Source: Halomonas sp. KG2
Lineage (GTDB): Bacteria; Pseudomonadota; Gammaproteobacteria; Pseudomonadales; Halomonadaceae
Direction: 5' to 3'
DNA: 64,000 nucleotides
Assembly (NCBI GenBank): GCA_030440445.1
Contig: CP098528.1
Coordinates: 2,604,001 to 2,668,000, forward strand
Of this stretch, positions 28,795 through 38,613 are shown one piece after another. Made by a program: the position numbers and the translations under genes. The notes beneath the pieces were generated by a model. That model searched no databases. It was not told where the DNA came from and saw only the letters and a program-made list of their open reading frames with translations. How positions within the stretch are numbered: position 1 is the stretch's first letter; each line of letters begins with the position of its first letter.

Positions 28795-30501
28795 CTACTC
28801 GACCTCATGATCGGGTGGCACGTCCAGCAAACGTAGGGCATTACCTGTCACGCTAGAGAACACCGGAGCAGCTACTGCGCCACCATAAAATTGGCCAGCG
28901 CGGGGGTGATCAATCATAACGACGGTAACAATACGCGGGTCGGAAATAGGCGCAATCCCCGCAAAAACACTGCGATAAGCATCGGTGGTATAACCTTGCT
29001 GCCCTATTTTACGCACCGTGCCTGTTTTCCCCCCCACACGATAGCCTTCAACGCGCGCTCGGCGCCCACCGGTATAGGCGGCGACCGACGCTTCTAAAAT
29101 ATTCAGCAAATCATTGGCCACTGTGGGCGATATAGCAGGACTCCCTTGAGGAGGCTCGGAAAGCCTCAACAGCGAGGGCGGTAAACGCACGCCATTATTG
29201 GCGAGCGCTGTGTAAGCACTGGCCAATTGAACGGCTGAAACAGAGAGACCGTAACCATAGGAGAGCGTCGCTCGCTCACTTCGAGACCAGCGAACTGGCG
29301 CTGGCAAACTGCCCGTCGCCTCACCAGGAAAGCCTGTTCCTGGTGCCTGACCAAGGCCTAGCTGATTGTATTTTTCCCAAATGGCCGTGTCACTTAGCTG
29401 CAGCGCTAAACGAGACATGCCAACATTTGAAGATTTTTCTAGAATCCCCGCTAAATCTAAATCGCCATAATTACGGAAGTCCCGGATAGTGAACTGATCC
29501 AGGCGCATCCAGCCAGGCGAGGTGTCAACGACAGCATCGCGATCTACAACACCACTTTCCAGTATTGCAGCCATCGCCAAAGGCTTCATAACAGACCCAG
29601 GTTCAAATACATCAACCAGTGCCTGGTTGCGTAACCCTCGCGGATCCAACCCAGCGCGGTTATTCGGGTTGTAAGAAGGCAAGTTAGCCATTGCTAACAC
29701 CTCCCCTGTGCGCGCATCGAGCATTACCAACACCCCACCGTCTGCCTCATGCTCAGCGACAGCAGCACGCAACTCACGGTAGGCCATATATTGAATACGC
29801 TGATCAATCGACAGCGTTAACTCACCACCAGGTTGCGCTTCACGAATAACACCCAACTCACGAACTAACCGACCGCGTCGATCCTTTAAGACTCGGCGTT
29901 GTCCAGGATGTCCCGCCAAATAGGGCTGATAAGAGAGCTCCAGCCCCTCTTGCCCCACATCATCCACATTGGTAACACCCAGCAACTGCGCCGCCACTTC
30001 ACCGGCTGGATAATAACGTTTGTATTCACGCTGTTGATAAACACCAGGCGTACGTAAATCCAATATACGTTGGGCCGCATCCGGCGTCATTTGACGACGA
30101 AGGTACATAAACTCTCGACTGCTATAGCGAGAGACGCGGGATTCAAAGTCATCGAGCGACATGCCTAACGCTTGGGCCAGCATTACTCGCTGAATGGCAT
30201 CGGTAGGCAGCTCTTGAGGATTCGCCCAAAGTGTCACAACAGGCGTAGAAACAGCCAGAGGCTCACCATTACGATCAGTGATCATACCGCGGTGTGCGGG
30301 TATTGCCTCATGGCGCAGCGTACGGGCATCACCCTGGCTCTGTAAAAACGGGCGATCAATTACCTGAAGCAGCGTAATCCTGCCGACTAAAATGGCTGAC
30401 GCCACCATTACAACAATGAGAATAAATAAAAAGCGCCCGCCAGCTAATGGCGGCGCAATAGGCATTTGACGGGATATCCCTCCCCGACTTTCGCGCTTCA
30501 T
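28795..30501 (-). CDS. ftsI: Septal transpeptidase FtsI (PBP3)
   Basis: Class B penicillin-binding protein that cross-links septal peptidoglycan; it partners with FtsW. It has 568 residues with a TM anchor at about 23-40, a pedestal domain, and a C-terminal transpeptidase domain. The active-site motifs are Ser303-X-X-Lys306 (PGSVMK), SSN at 357-359, and KTG at 492-494. The ATG overlaps the ftsL stop by 4 nt. It is the main target of aztreonam-like beta-lactams in related bacteria. Confidence 0.97.
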   Translation of the reverse strand: MKRESRGGISRQMPIAPPLAGGRFLFILIVVMVASAILVGRITLLQVIDRPFLQSQGDARTLRHEAIPAHRGMITDRNGEPLAVSTPVVTLWANPQELPTDAIQRVMLAQALGMSLDDFESRVSRYSSREFMYLRRQMTPDAAQRILDLRTPGVYQQREYKRYYPAGEVAAQLLGVTNVDDVGQEGLELSYQPYLAGHPGQRRVLKDRRGRLVRELGVIREAQPGGELTLSIDQRIQYMAYRELRAAVAEHEADGGVLVMLDARTGEVLAMANLPSYNPNNRAGLDPRGLRNQALVDVFEPGSVMKPLAMAAILESGVVDRDAVVDTSPGWMRLDQFTIRDFRNYGDLDLAGILEKSSNVGMSRLALQLSDTAIWEKYNQLGLGQAPGTGFPGEATGSLPAPVRWSRSERATLSYGYGLSVSAVQLASAYTALANNGVRLPPSLLRLSEPPQGSPAISPTVANDLLNILEASVAAYTGGRRARVEGYRVGGKTGTVRKIGQQGYTTDAYRSVFAGIAPISDPRIVTVVMIDHPRAGQFYGGAVAAPVFSSVTGNALRLLDVPPDHEVE

Positions 30502-30839
30502 GGTCGAATCACCTCGACATCATTCACATCGGGAATGCGCATTTCAAGCCGTTCCGTAGCAATTTGCTCTACACGGGCCGGAGTAGACCACGCCCCCTCT
30601 TCCAATAGCAGCTGCCCCCACTCGGTTTGCAGCTGATTTTTTTCCTGCTCTAACTGCTGTAGCTGCGCATACTGCACTCGCGTCATATGCGTGGTGGCAA
30701 CCACTAAACCACCGGTAACGATACACGCTAAGAACAGCGCAATAAGGATAACCGGCCAAGCTCGAAAACGTAGCTTGAAAGGCCATTCGGTGCGCAGCGT
30801 TGACGCCCAACGCTCTATCCGATCCATGCTCATGATCAC
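30498..30839 (-). CDS. ftsL: Cell division protein FtsL
   Basis: Small bitopic divisome protein that forms a coiled-coil complex with FtsB and FtsQ. It has up to 113 residues. One TM helix (about 28-50, [19 protein letters not shown]) is followed by a periplasmic heptad-rich coiled coil ([19 protein letters not shown]) and the [15 protein letters not shown] segment typical of the family. Candidate starts are the GTG at 30839 (GTGA overlap with rsmH), ATG at 30833 and ATG at 30827; none has a clear ribosome binding site. Confidence 0.9.
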   Translation of the reverse strand: MIMSMDRIERWASTLRTEWPFKLRFRAWPVILIALFLACIVTGGLVVATTHMTRVQYAQLQQLEQEKNQLQTEWGQLLLEEGAWSTPARVEQIATERLEMRIPDVNDVEVIRP

Positions 30840-31792
30840 ACTCGTTTACGGGCGGCTCGCATGACGGCACTGCGCGCCCGGGGGTTAGCGTCTACCTCTT
30901 CGTCACTTGGGCGTACTCCTTTACCCAAGGCTTCAAGACGGCGATTTAGCTGATCATCGCGAATCGGCACGCCCCGTGGCAAGTGCGTATCACCCCGCAC
31001 ATGGTGACGAATGAAGCGTTTTACACGACGATCTTCAAGCGAGTGGAAGCTAATCACAACCAGATGCCCCCCAGGAGCCAGCACTTCCAATGCCCCCTCA
31101 AGCGCTGCATCCAGTTGATCGAGCTCACCATTTAAATAAATACGCAGCCCCTGAAACGCTTTGGTCGCTGGGTGACGCCCTTTTTCCCAAGCAGGGTGAG
31201 CCTCTTTCAATACCTCGGCCAAGTCAACAGTGTGCGTAAAAGGCTTTTCCACACGTCGCGTAACAACAGCACGCGCCAAGCGCTTTGCGTAACGCTCTTC
31301 ACCATAGGTTTTAAACACATTGGCAATATCACTTTCGCTAGCCCGGGCTAAAAACGCGGCTGCACTCTCTCCTTGGGTAGGGTCCATACGCATATCAAGA
31401 GGACCGTTGCGCATAAAGCTAAAGCCACGCTCTGGATCATCTAACTGCGGGGAAGAAACACCAATATCTAGCAATACACCTGAAAGCTTTCCGTAAACCC
31501 CTTGCTCTTGTGCATACTCAACTAACCGAGCGAACTCTCGCTGCGTTATGTCGAAACGAGGATCATCGATATCTTTAGCGGCTGCTATTGCTTGAGGGTC
31601 ACGATCCATGGCCATTAAACGACCTTGTTCGCTCAAGCGCGAAAGAATAACGCGGGAGTGCCCGCCTCGCCCAAACGTGCCGTCTAAATAAATACCATCG
31701 GGATTATGAACAAGTGTATCTACCGCCCCTTCTAGTAAGACGCTGGTGTGGCGAAAATGGGAAGTGACCTGGTCAGCGTCAGGAGAAGGCAT
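30836..31792 (-). CDS. rsmH: 16S rRNA (cytosine1402-N4)-methyltransferase RsmH
   Basis: Methylates N4 of C1402 in the 16S rRNA decoding centre. It has 318 residues from the ATG at 31792, chosen because GTGTGAG lies just upstream and the family begins near [13 protein letters not shown]; a longer frame would run into the RNase P RNA. The SAM-binding motif [31 protein letters not shown] and [14 protein letters not shown] are intact. It is the first protein gene of this dcw cluster; the usual upstream mraZ is absent. Confidence 0.96.
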   Translation of the reverse strand: MPSPDADQVTSHFRHTSVLLEGAVDTLVHNPDGIYLDGTFGRGGHSRVILSRLSEQGRLMAMDRDPQAIAAAKDIDDPRFDITQREFARLVEYAQEQGVYGKLSGVLLDIGVSSPQLDDPERGFSFMRNGPLDMRMDPTQGESAAAFLARASESDIANVFKTYGEERYAKRLARAVVTRRVEKPFTHTVDLAEVLKEAHPAWEKGRHPATKAFQGLRIYLNGELDQLDAALEGALEVLAPGGHLVVISFHSLEDRRVKRFIRHHVRGDTHLPRGVPIRDDQLNRRLEALGKGVRPSDEEVDANPRARSAVMRAARKRV

Positions 31793-31814
31793 GTTAATCT
31801 CACACAGTGTTAAG

Positions 31815-31837
31815 AAAGGTGCGAACGGCGCACCTTT
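31815..31837 (-). terminator. Hairpin after rnpB, just before rsmH
   Basis: AAAGGTGCG and CGCACCTTT form a 9-bp stem around a 5-nt loop. On the minus strand it is followed by a short, imperfect T-run (CTTAAC). It ends about 22 nt before the rsmH start, so read-through from the rnpB promoter into the dcw cluster would be partly blocked. Confidence 0.7.
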
Positions 31838-31848
31838 TATGGAAATGG

Positions 31849-32205
<357 letters not shown>

Positions 32206-32212
32206 GGCGGCA

Positions 32213-32241
32213 AGCATACCAGCGCCCCGCCGTCGCCTCAA
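32213..32241 (-). promoter_or_regulatory. Promoter of rnpB
   Basis: -35 TTGAGG (32236-32241), a 17-nt spacer, and -10 TATGCT (32213-32218) with an extended TGG in front. The predicted start is at about 32205, exactly where the P1 helix begins. The -35 hexamer contains the rsmI stop codon. Confidence 0.75.
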
Positions 32242-33095
32242 TGCCCACCTTTCAATGCTTGCAATCTTGCGTACCATTCCTGCTTTCGGCCGCCGAGCAT
32301 TTTTGCAGCAACGGCTGCCCCCTGCTTGACGCCAACACCCTCTGCTAGCATTGCTTTAAGCAGCTCATCAGCAGTAATAGATTGCTCATCGCTTTGAACA
32401 GCGGGCGGCGCCCCAGCAATCATTACGACAAATTCTCCACGACCTTGGTTAGGGTCTTGCCTAAGCTGCTCAAGCAATGAGGAAGGCGAGCCCTGCAAAA
32501 AAGTCTCATACGTTTTGGTCAATTCTCGCGCCAGAACAACCGCTCGCTCAGGCATTTGCTCACATAACGATTCAAGCGTGTGCTCAATACGGTGAGGTGA
32601 CTCGTAAAAAACCAGCGTTTCTTCTCGAGACTGCCATTTTTCAAGCGCTTGCCGTCGCGCACTCGGCTTGGATGGCAAAAATCCACCAAATGTAAACCTA
32701 TCAGTCGGCAACCCAGCCGCTGAAAGCGCACTGACTAGCGCACAAGGCCCAGGAAGCGGCACCACCTGCCTACCCCGCAATCGCAACTCTCTTACCAACA
32801 CGAACCCCGGATCACATATAAGCGGCGTCCCCGCATCACTAATTAGGGCAACATTCTCCCCCGCCATTAAGTAACCATCCAGCGTATCGACTCGCCGTGC
32901 TTCATTATGCTCATGCAGTGAGAGCATCGGCTTATTAATGCCCAAATGCGCTAACAAGCGACCGCTGTGGCGTGTATCCTCCGCAGCAATACGTGATACC
33001 TCCGCTAATACCCGAGCAGCCCGTGGCGATAAGTCTTCCAAATTCCCAATTGGTGTTGCAACCACGTACAATATACCCGGATGCTGGTGTGTCAT
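32238..33095 (-). CDS. rsmI: 16S rRNA (cytidine1402-2'-O)-methyltransferase RsmI
   Basis: Methylates the 2'-O of C1402, the same nucleotide that RsmH modifies on the base. It has 285 residues from the ATG at 33095 (GGGAG upstream). The family signature LYVVATPIGNLEDLSPRA, EDTRHSGRLL, SDAGTPLICDPGF and PLPGPCALVSALSAAGLP are all present, as is FYESPHRIEHTLE. It is divergent from lpoA and lies directly upstream of rnpB. Confidence 0.96.
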   Translation of the reverse strand: MTHQHPGILYVVATPIGNLEDLSPRAARVLAEVSRIAAEDTRHSGRLLAHLGINKPMLSLHEHNEARRVDTLDGYLMAGENVALISDAGTPLICDPGFVLVRELRLRGRQVVPLPGPCALVSALSAAGLPTDRFTFGGFLPSKPSARRQALEKWQSREETLVFYESPHRIEHTLESLCEQMPERAVVLARELTKTYETFLQGSPSSLLEQLRQDPNQGRGEFVVMIAGAPPAVQSDEQSITADELLKAMLAEGVGVKQGAAVAAKMLGGRKQEWYARLQALKGGH

Positions 33096-33208
33096 CGTGA
33101 CTCCCGATTTGTTAATAGCCTGCACTGACGGTGCGCCATGCTTGTGCAATGGTAAATTTATCCGCTCATTGAGCGACGGCAGCGCAAATGGAAACTAAGG
33201 AAGGATAC

Positions 33209-34714
33209 ATGAAACAGTCAATACGTGGATTACTAGCCACTGCCTTCATGGCGCTTCTGATTACAGGATGCGCTATGCAATCCCCAAGTGTGGTTGACCG
33301 CGTCCCTGCCCAGGATGCTAGCCGACTACTTAGTCAAGCAGAGCAGCAAGCGCCTGAACAAGCCGCCAAGACGCGACTCGAAGCGGCTAATATCCTCGCC
33401 AGACAAGGACAACGCGAAAATGCTTTTGACGCAGCCGATGCGGTTGATGAAAACATGCTTTCAGAATCGGATCGGGTGCGCTGGGCAATGCTTTTCTCTG
33501 AACTTGCTCGTGGCATGGACGATCCCCGCGCGGTCCTCCGCGCGACCCAGGTGCTTGACGACGAACTCCCGATGCAAGCAAACCAACAAGAAACCCTTGC
33601 AGAACGGCAGCAGTGGGCACGTCAAGCCTTGGATCAAGCTGAATATACGAAAGTATCCATACCTGAATTAGAGGGTGTCGAAATACGCCGCATAGCAGTG
33701 GCATTACCAGAATCTGGCCCACTAAGTAGCGTGGCTAACGCTATCGCTTCTGCCATGCGCCGTCATCACGACCTGCGCGGAGATAATGTACAACTTAATT
33801 TTATCAATGCGTCTCAATATTCATTAGATGAAATTTACCAACGTGCAGAGCAAATGAACGCTCAACTTTTGATTGGTCCAATTGACAAAGGTCAAGTCAC
33901 CCAACTTGAGCAGCGCAATAGTGTACCACTACCGACGCTGGCCCTGAACTATGGCAACAGCGCAAGTAATCAAGCGCCTCAACTACTTCAGTATGGTTTA
34001 TCTGCTGAAGATGAAGCCCGCCAAGCAGCTCGCCGAGCCTTTCAGGACGGCCACCGCCAAATGTCTATCATGGTGCCCGACAACGCCTGGGGACGGCGCG
34101 TCGGTGAAGCCTTCTGGAATGAGTGGCAACGCCAAGGCGGCGAAATCACCAATGCCGTCCGCTATAACCCTAGCAGCGCCGTAGCTAACGCAGTCAAAAC
34201 AGCCCTCAATGTCAGCGGCGATCGCGCCCGCCTAGGGAACATTGATGCACTATTCTTACTGGCACTTCCCGAATACGCACGCCAAGTGCCACCCACCATG
34301 GACTACTACTACGCCCCCAACCTGCCTATCTATGCCACCTCCCATCTCCATGAAGGGCGCCTACAGACACGCTTAGATCAAGACCTAAATGATGTAATGT
34401 TTATCGATATTCCCTGGCAAATCCCTGACGCAGCAGTTGGCGGGGAAGAGGCGCTGCCCTTTTATTCGACGTATGCAGAGCTTCGCAACGAGTCAGACCC
34501 CTCAATGTTCCGTCTAATGGCAATGGGTGTGGACGCTTACGAACTTGGCATCCGCCTATCAGACTTATCAGCCCTTGACGGCATGAATGGAAGCACCGGT
34601 ACGCTTCGCCTTTCAGGTGATGGCAGGGTTTCTCGAGAACTACCGTGGGCGAAATTCCAAAATGGCGTACCTTCGCCCATTTTGATCCCTGGCCTACTGA
34701 ACGATGACCAATAG
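33209..34714 (+). CDS. lpoA: Penicillin-binding protein activator LpoA
   Basis: Outer-membrane lipoprotein that activates PBP1a peptidoglycan synthesis from the periplasm. It has 501 residues from the ATG at 33209 with AAGGAAGG upstream. The signal ends in a lipobox (LLITGCA), giving a lipidated Cys. An N-terminal helical TPR-like domain is followed by a type I periplasmic-binding-protein fold (IRRIAVALPESGPLSSVANAI, then LLIGPIDKG). The stop overlaps the yraN start by 11 nt. Its neighbours yraN, diaA and dolP match the E. coli yraM-yraP order. Confidence 0.93.
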   Translation: MKQSIRGLLATAFMALLITGCAMQSPSVVDRVPAQDASRLLSQAEQQAPEQAAKTRLEAANILARQGQRENAFDAADAVDENMLSESDRVRWAMLFSELARGMDDPRAVLRATQVLDDELPMQANQQETLAERQQWARQALDQAEYTKVSIPELEGVEIRRIAVALPESGPLSSVANAIASAMRRHHDLRGDNVQLNFINASQYSLDEIYQRAEQMNAQLLIGPIDKGQVTQLEQRNSVPLPTLALNYGNSASNQAPQLLQYGLSAEDEARQAARRAFQDGHRQMSIMVPDNAWGRRVGEAFWNEWQRQGGEITNAVRYNPSSAVANAVKTALNVSGDRARLGNIDALFLLALPEYARQVPPTMDYYYAPNLPIYATSHLHEGRLQTRLDQDLNDVMFIDIPWQIPDAAVGGEEALPFYSTYAELRNESDPSMFRLMAMGVDAYELGIRLSDLSALDGMNGSTGTLRLSGDGRVSRELPWAKFQNGVPSPILIPGLLNDDQ

Positions 34715-35093
34715 TTATCAGAATCCCAATACACCGCAAACAGCGCGGACACGGGGCGCAGCCATTGAGCAATTAGCCGCTCAATGGCTGCAGCAACATG
34801 GCTTAACGCTTGTCACTAGCAATCATCACGTTAAAGGCGGTGAGCTTGATCTTGTGATGAAAGACCAGGACATCCTGGTCTTTATCGAGGTCAAACATCG
34901 CACCACTACTCGTTACGGCCACCCCTTAGAGACCGTCACTGCACAGAAGCGCCACCGCTTAATACGAGCAGCCAAGCTTTATATCGCTCGGCATGCTGTT
35001 TCAAGTCCGTGTCGCTTTGATATCCTAGCGATCACAGGCACGCCTCCCGCGCTTGAATTCCAGTGGGAAAAAGCGGCTTTTGATGCTTACTGA
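34704..35093 (+). CDS. yraN: UPF0102 family protein YraN
   Basis: A 129-residue protein of the YraN/UPF0102 family, with a restriction-endonuclease-like fold but no established activity. The core ARTRGAAIEQLAAQWLQ, LDLVMKDQDILVFIEVKHR and YGHPLETVTAQKRHRLIRAA contains the acidic-acidic-Lys residues expected of this fold (Glu and Asp in GGELDLV, EVK). It starts inside the end of lpoA, so it is translationally coupled. Function is unknown. Confidence 0.93.
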   Translation: MTNSYQNPNTPQTARTRGAAIEQLAAQWLQQHGLTLVTSNHHVKGGELDLVMKDQDILVFIEVKHRTTTRYGHPLETVTAQKRHRLIRAAKLYIARHAVSSPCRFDILAITGTPPALEFQWEKAAFDAY

Positions 35094-35106
35094 TACTTTT
35101 ACCTAG

Positions 35107-35709
<603 letters not shown>

Positions 35710-35727
35710 ATAGTCAGCACCAAACAA

Positions 35728-35787
35728 ATTAAACTGAGCAGATTAAACTGCACAGACACAATCAAACGGGTAGATTAATACCTACTG
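35728..35787. repeat. Degenerate ~14-nt tandem repeats in the diaA-dolP spacer
   Basis: ATTAAACTGAGCAG (35728-35741) is followed by ATTAAACTGCACAG (35742-35755), then ATCAAACGGGTAG after a 5-nt insertion (35761-35773) and ATTAATACCTACTG (35774-35787). The array is imperfect and AT-rich. Confidence 0.6.
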
Positions 35788-35815
35788 ACTTTACATTTTG
35801 AAAGGAGTCATCGCC

Positions 35816-36388
35816 ATGGCCCTACGCTATTCTTTATACAAACTGATCGCCGTTGCGACACTAAGCGTTATTTTACTGACTGGATGTGCTAATAACGCGG
35901 CATCTAACCCTTCCAACTATGGTCAGCGCAGCAGTGATGTCGAAGCCATTGACACAACCATTGAACGTGAAGCGCCACGTGCGCTGGAGCGCTCAGACGC
36001 CCGCTTAAGAGATGCACGAATTAGAGCACATAGCTATAACGGCTCATTACTTCTGGTAGGGCAAGTGCCTAGCGAGGAACTACGTAACAAAGCAGGTGAA
36101 GTCGCCAGCTCTCTACGCGGCGTCGACCAAGTACACAACGAACTCAGCATTGCTGCAAACCTACCCGCTAGCCAACGCCTAAACGATACCTGGCTAACCA
36201 CCAATGTCATGAGCCAACTCGCCACTAATGACCGCATCGACTCATCAAAGCTGAAAATCACCACAGAAAACGCGACGGTGTATCTGATGGGCATGGTAAC
36301 TCGAGATGAAGGCAACCGAATTGCTAACGCAGTATCAGCGGTTGGCGGCATTCAACGAATCGTTAAAGTCTTTGACTATATGGATTGA
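35816..36388 (+). CDS. dolP: BON-domain outer-membrane lipoprotein DolP (YraP)
   Basis: Lipoprotein with two BON domains that supports outer-membrane integrity and Bam function in E. coli. It has 190 residues from the ATG at 35816 (AAAGGAG upstream). The signal peptide ends in a lipobox (ILLTGCA). The first BON domain spans roughly 50-115 (AHSYNGSLLLVGQVPSEELRNKA), the second 120-190 (TTENATVYLMGMVTRDEGNRIA). A clear terminator follows, ending this operon. Confidence 0.92.
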   Translation: MALRYSLYKLIAVATLSVILLTGCANNAASNPSNYGQRSSDVEAIDTTIEREAPRALERSDARLRDARIRAHSYNGSLLLVGQVPSEELRNKAGEVASSLRGVDQVHNELSIAANLPASQRLNDTWLTTNVMSQLATNDRIDSSKLKITTENATVYLMGMVTRDEGNRIANAVSAVGGIQRIVKVFDYMD

Positions 36389-36403
36389 TTAGCACGCCGC
36401 CAT

Positions 36404-36449
36404 AAAAAAAACCTCGTCCCCGGCTTTTCACCGAGACGAGGTTTTTTTT
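36404..36449. terminator. Bidirectional terminator between dolP and sspB
   Basis: AAAACCTCGTC pairs with GACGAGGTTTT around a 16-nt loop that contains a minor inner pairing. T/A tracts of seven or more flank both sides, so it serves dolP and the convergent sspB. Confidence 0.9.
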
Positions 36450-36517
36450 CACCAACTGCTTTGCTAAGAAAAACTGTCGCTCATAAGCACAAGTTAACAA
36501 CTTAGCTAAAAACCACG

Positions 36518-37006
36518 CTACTTAACCACGCGTAGCGTTGGCTTTTTCTTAGCCTTTTTAGATGGCAGCGCAGAAACGTCGCCCTCTTTTTCAGGGACAG
36601 GCTCTGTTACTGTTAACTCAGGCTTAGACGATTCATCAAAAGCGTCTGAAAAGTTGCCATCTAACTCAGCATCATCAAACTCTGCCGCATCCAGCTCTGG
36701 CTCATGCCCAAACACCATACCAGCACCATTTTCACGAGCATAGATCGCGATAAGCGCAGGCGTAGGAATCATTACCTGCATAGGCTGGCCACCAAAGCGA
36801 GCGTTAAACCCCATGGCCTGATTTTCCATAAACAGGTCACGCACAGCAGTCGGCGCTACATTCAACACAATTTGTCCATTTTGAACAAACTGACGCGGCA
36901 CTTCCACGCCTGGCTGAGTAGCATCAACCACCACATAAGGCGTCAACTCATTATCCAACAGCCACTCATAGAGAGCTCGGGCGAGATAGGGACGGCTCGA
37001 TTTCAT
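36518..37006 (-). CDS. sspB: ClpXP specificity-enhancing factor SspB
   Basis: Adaptor that delivers ssrA-tagged peptides to the ClpXP protease. It has 162 residues from the ATG at 37006 with GGAGGGAG upstream. The folded domain (SSRPYLARALYEWLLDNELTPYVVVD, then FMENQAMGFNARFGGQ) binds the ssrA tag. A long acidic linker ends in the KKKPTLRVVK tail that docks on the ClpX zinc-binding domain. It follows sspA by 62 nt, the normal order. Confidence 0.95.
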   Translation of the reverse strand: MKSSRPYLARALYEWLLDNELTPYVVVDATQPGVEVPRQFVQNGQIVLNVAPTAVRDLFMENQAMGFNARFGGQPMQVMIPTPALIAIYARENGAGMVFGHEPELDAAEFDDAELDGNFSDAFDESSKPELTVTEPVPEKEGDVSALPSKKAKKKPTLRVVK

Positions 37007-37068
37007 AAGACTCCCTCCTCCTGACAAATATGCCCCTTACCCGATTAAGGAGAAGAGGCAGCATGAAT

Positions 37069-37695
37069 TCAAGCGCGCATCTCTTTCTCACGCTCGTTTA
37101 AAGATGCTTTAAACGCTTCACGTTCGAATACTCGCGACATATAGCCCAACAGAGGCTTTACCTGCTTCTCAGGCAACTCAATATTCAGCTCAGGCAAACG
37201 CCATAAAATCGGCGCTAAACAGCAGTCTACAAGCGTAAACTCCTCACTCATAAAGTAAGGCATATCTTCAAAGATAGGCGAAATCCCAATGAGGCTTTCG
37301 CGCAGTTCTTTACGCGCCTTTTCCGCTTCTTTTTTACCGCCTGTGCGTATCTGCTCCAGCATTGGGCACCACTCGCGCTCAATACGATGCATCCACAAAC
37401 GGCTTTGCGCCCGCGCCACCGGATAAACAGGCAGCAGAGGAGGATGAGGGAAACGCTCATCCAGATACTCCATCATGACCTTAGACTCATAGAGCACTAA
37501 GTCACGATCTAGCAGCGTAGGCACGCTGTTGTACGGGTTGAGGTCTGCTAACTCTTCAGGTGGACGCTCATCGCTGACATCAACGATATCAACCGCCACC
37601 CCCTTTTCAGCCAGAACAATGCGCACACGATGACTAAAATGATCATCATTACCAGAGTAAAAGATCATCGACGACCGCTTGGCCACAACACCCAT
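37069..37695 (-). CDS. sspA: Stringent starvation protein A
   Basis: GST-fold RNA-polymerase-associated protein that acts in stationary phase and acid stress. It has 208 residues. The N-terminal thioredoxin-like part ([21 protein letters not shown]) and [18 protein letters not shown] are followed by an all-helical C-terminal domain ([18 protein letters not shown]). It lacks a catalytic GST Ser/Cys, as in the family. The start is likely the ATG at 37695, with MIFYSG as an internal alternative. Confidence 0.94.
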   Translation of the reverse strand: MGVVAKRSSMIFYSGNDDHFSHRVRIVLAEKGVAVDIVDVSDERPPEELADLNPYNSVPTLLDRDLVLYESKVMMEYLDERFPHPPLLPVYPVARAQSRLWMHRIEREWCPMLEQIRTGGKKEAEKARKELRESLIGISPIFEDMPYFMSEEFTLVDCCLAPILWRLPELNIELPEKQVKPLLGYMSRVFEREAFKASLNEREKEMRA

Positions 37696-37784
37696 GAAAG
37701 CATCCTCGCATCAAAACAATCTTTGATAATAACACGCCAGCGCTAGCTTATGGGATGGTAACCCGCTTTGCATTACGACTGACT

Positions 37785-37821
37785 AGATAAACAAAGGGCG
37801 CACGGCTTCCGCCGTGCGCCC
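37785..37821 (-). terminator. Terminator of petABC
   Basis: GGGCGCACGGC and GCCGTGCGCCC form an 11-bp GC-rich stem around TTCC. On the minus strand it is followed by TTTGTTTATC. It lies 25 nt after the petC stop. Confidence 0.85.
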
Positions 37822-37845
37822 GACATGCCGCTCATCACTTAATTA

Positions 37846-38613
37846 TTAGTGAACATCTCGCCAGTACTCGCGCTTAAGCAAGTAGGCAATCACACCAAAA
37901 ATGAAAATGAAGATCAGCACTTTAGGTGCCAGCGCCTGAGCCTGAAGCTTGGAGGGTTCGCCCACATAAGCTAGGAAGTTAGTAAGATCATACACTGCTT
38001 CCTCAAACTCAGCAGGTTCCATAGAACCTGGCTGGGTCACTTGCAGCACATCACAAGACTGGTACTTACCCGATAAAGGATCGGGTGACTGCCCCGCCAC
38101 CGGATGATCCGTTTCCGAACACACCAGCTCTTGTACGCCTTGTAGAGGCTCCAACACATTAGGCATCGCTACCAGGTCAAATACCGTGTTGTTAACACCA
38201 GTGGGGCGGCTCGGATCTTTGTAGAAGCTAAGCAGATAAGAGTAGATCCAATCCGTTCCACGCACACGCGTCTTGAGCGATAGATCCGGAGGCGGCGCAC
38301 CGAACCAACCCTCCGCATCACCGCTGTTCATGGCATTATGCATTTGGTCGTTGTAGGCCAAATCTGACGAGAAAATCAGATTTTCTTCAACCAAATCCTG
38401 AGGCATCCCCAAATCGTCAGCCGCACGAGCAAAGCGCTGATACTGAAGCGAGTGGCAGCCCATGCAGTAGTTAACATAGAGCTTCATGCCATTTTGCAGC
38501 GAGGCTTGATCATGCAGATCAGGCTCCATCGAGTGTGGAACACTCGCACCACCGGCAGCCATCGCAGTTACTGGCACTAACGCGAAAAGGAGTCCAAAAA
38601 GATACTTTTTCAT
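37846..38613 (-). CDS. petC: Cytochrome c1 of the bc1 complex
   Basis: Haem-c subunit of ubiquinol-cytochrome c reductase. It has 255 residues with a signal peptide (LFGLLFALVPVTAMAAG). The haem-binding motif CMGCH is at 50-54 and the axial Met is probably in the VAMPNVLE segment. A C-terminal TM anchor (VLIFIFIFGVIAYLL) precedes a basic end. Its ATG shares a base with the petB stop (TAATG), indicating coupled translation. Confidence 0.97.
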   Translation of the reverse strand: MKKYLFGLLFALVPVTAMAAGGASVPHSMEPDLHDQASLQNGMKLYVNYCMGCHSLQYQRFARAADDLGMPQDLVEENLIFSSDLAYNDQMHNAMNSGDAEGWFGAPPPDLSLKTRVRGTDWIYSYLLSFYKDPSRPTGVNNTVFDLVAMPNVLEPLQGVQELVCSETDHPVAGQSPDPLSGKYQSCDVLQVTQPGSMEPAEFEEAVYDLTNFLAYVGEPSKLQAQALAPKVLIFIFIFGVIAYLLKREYWRDVH

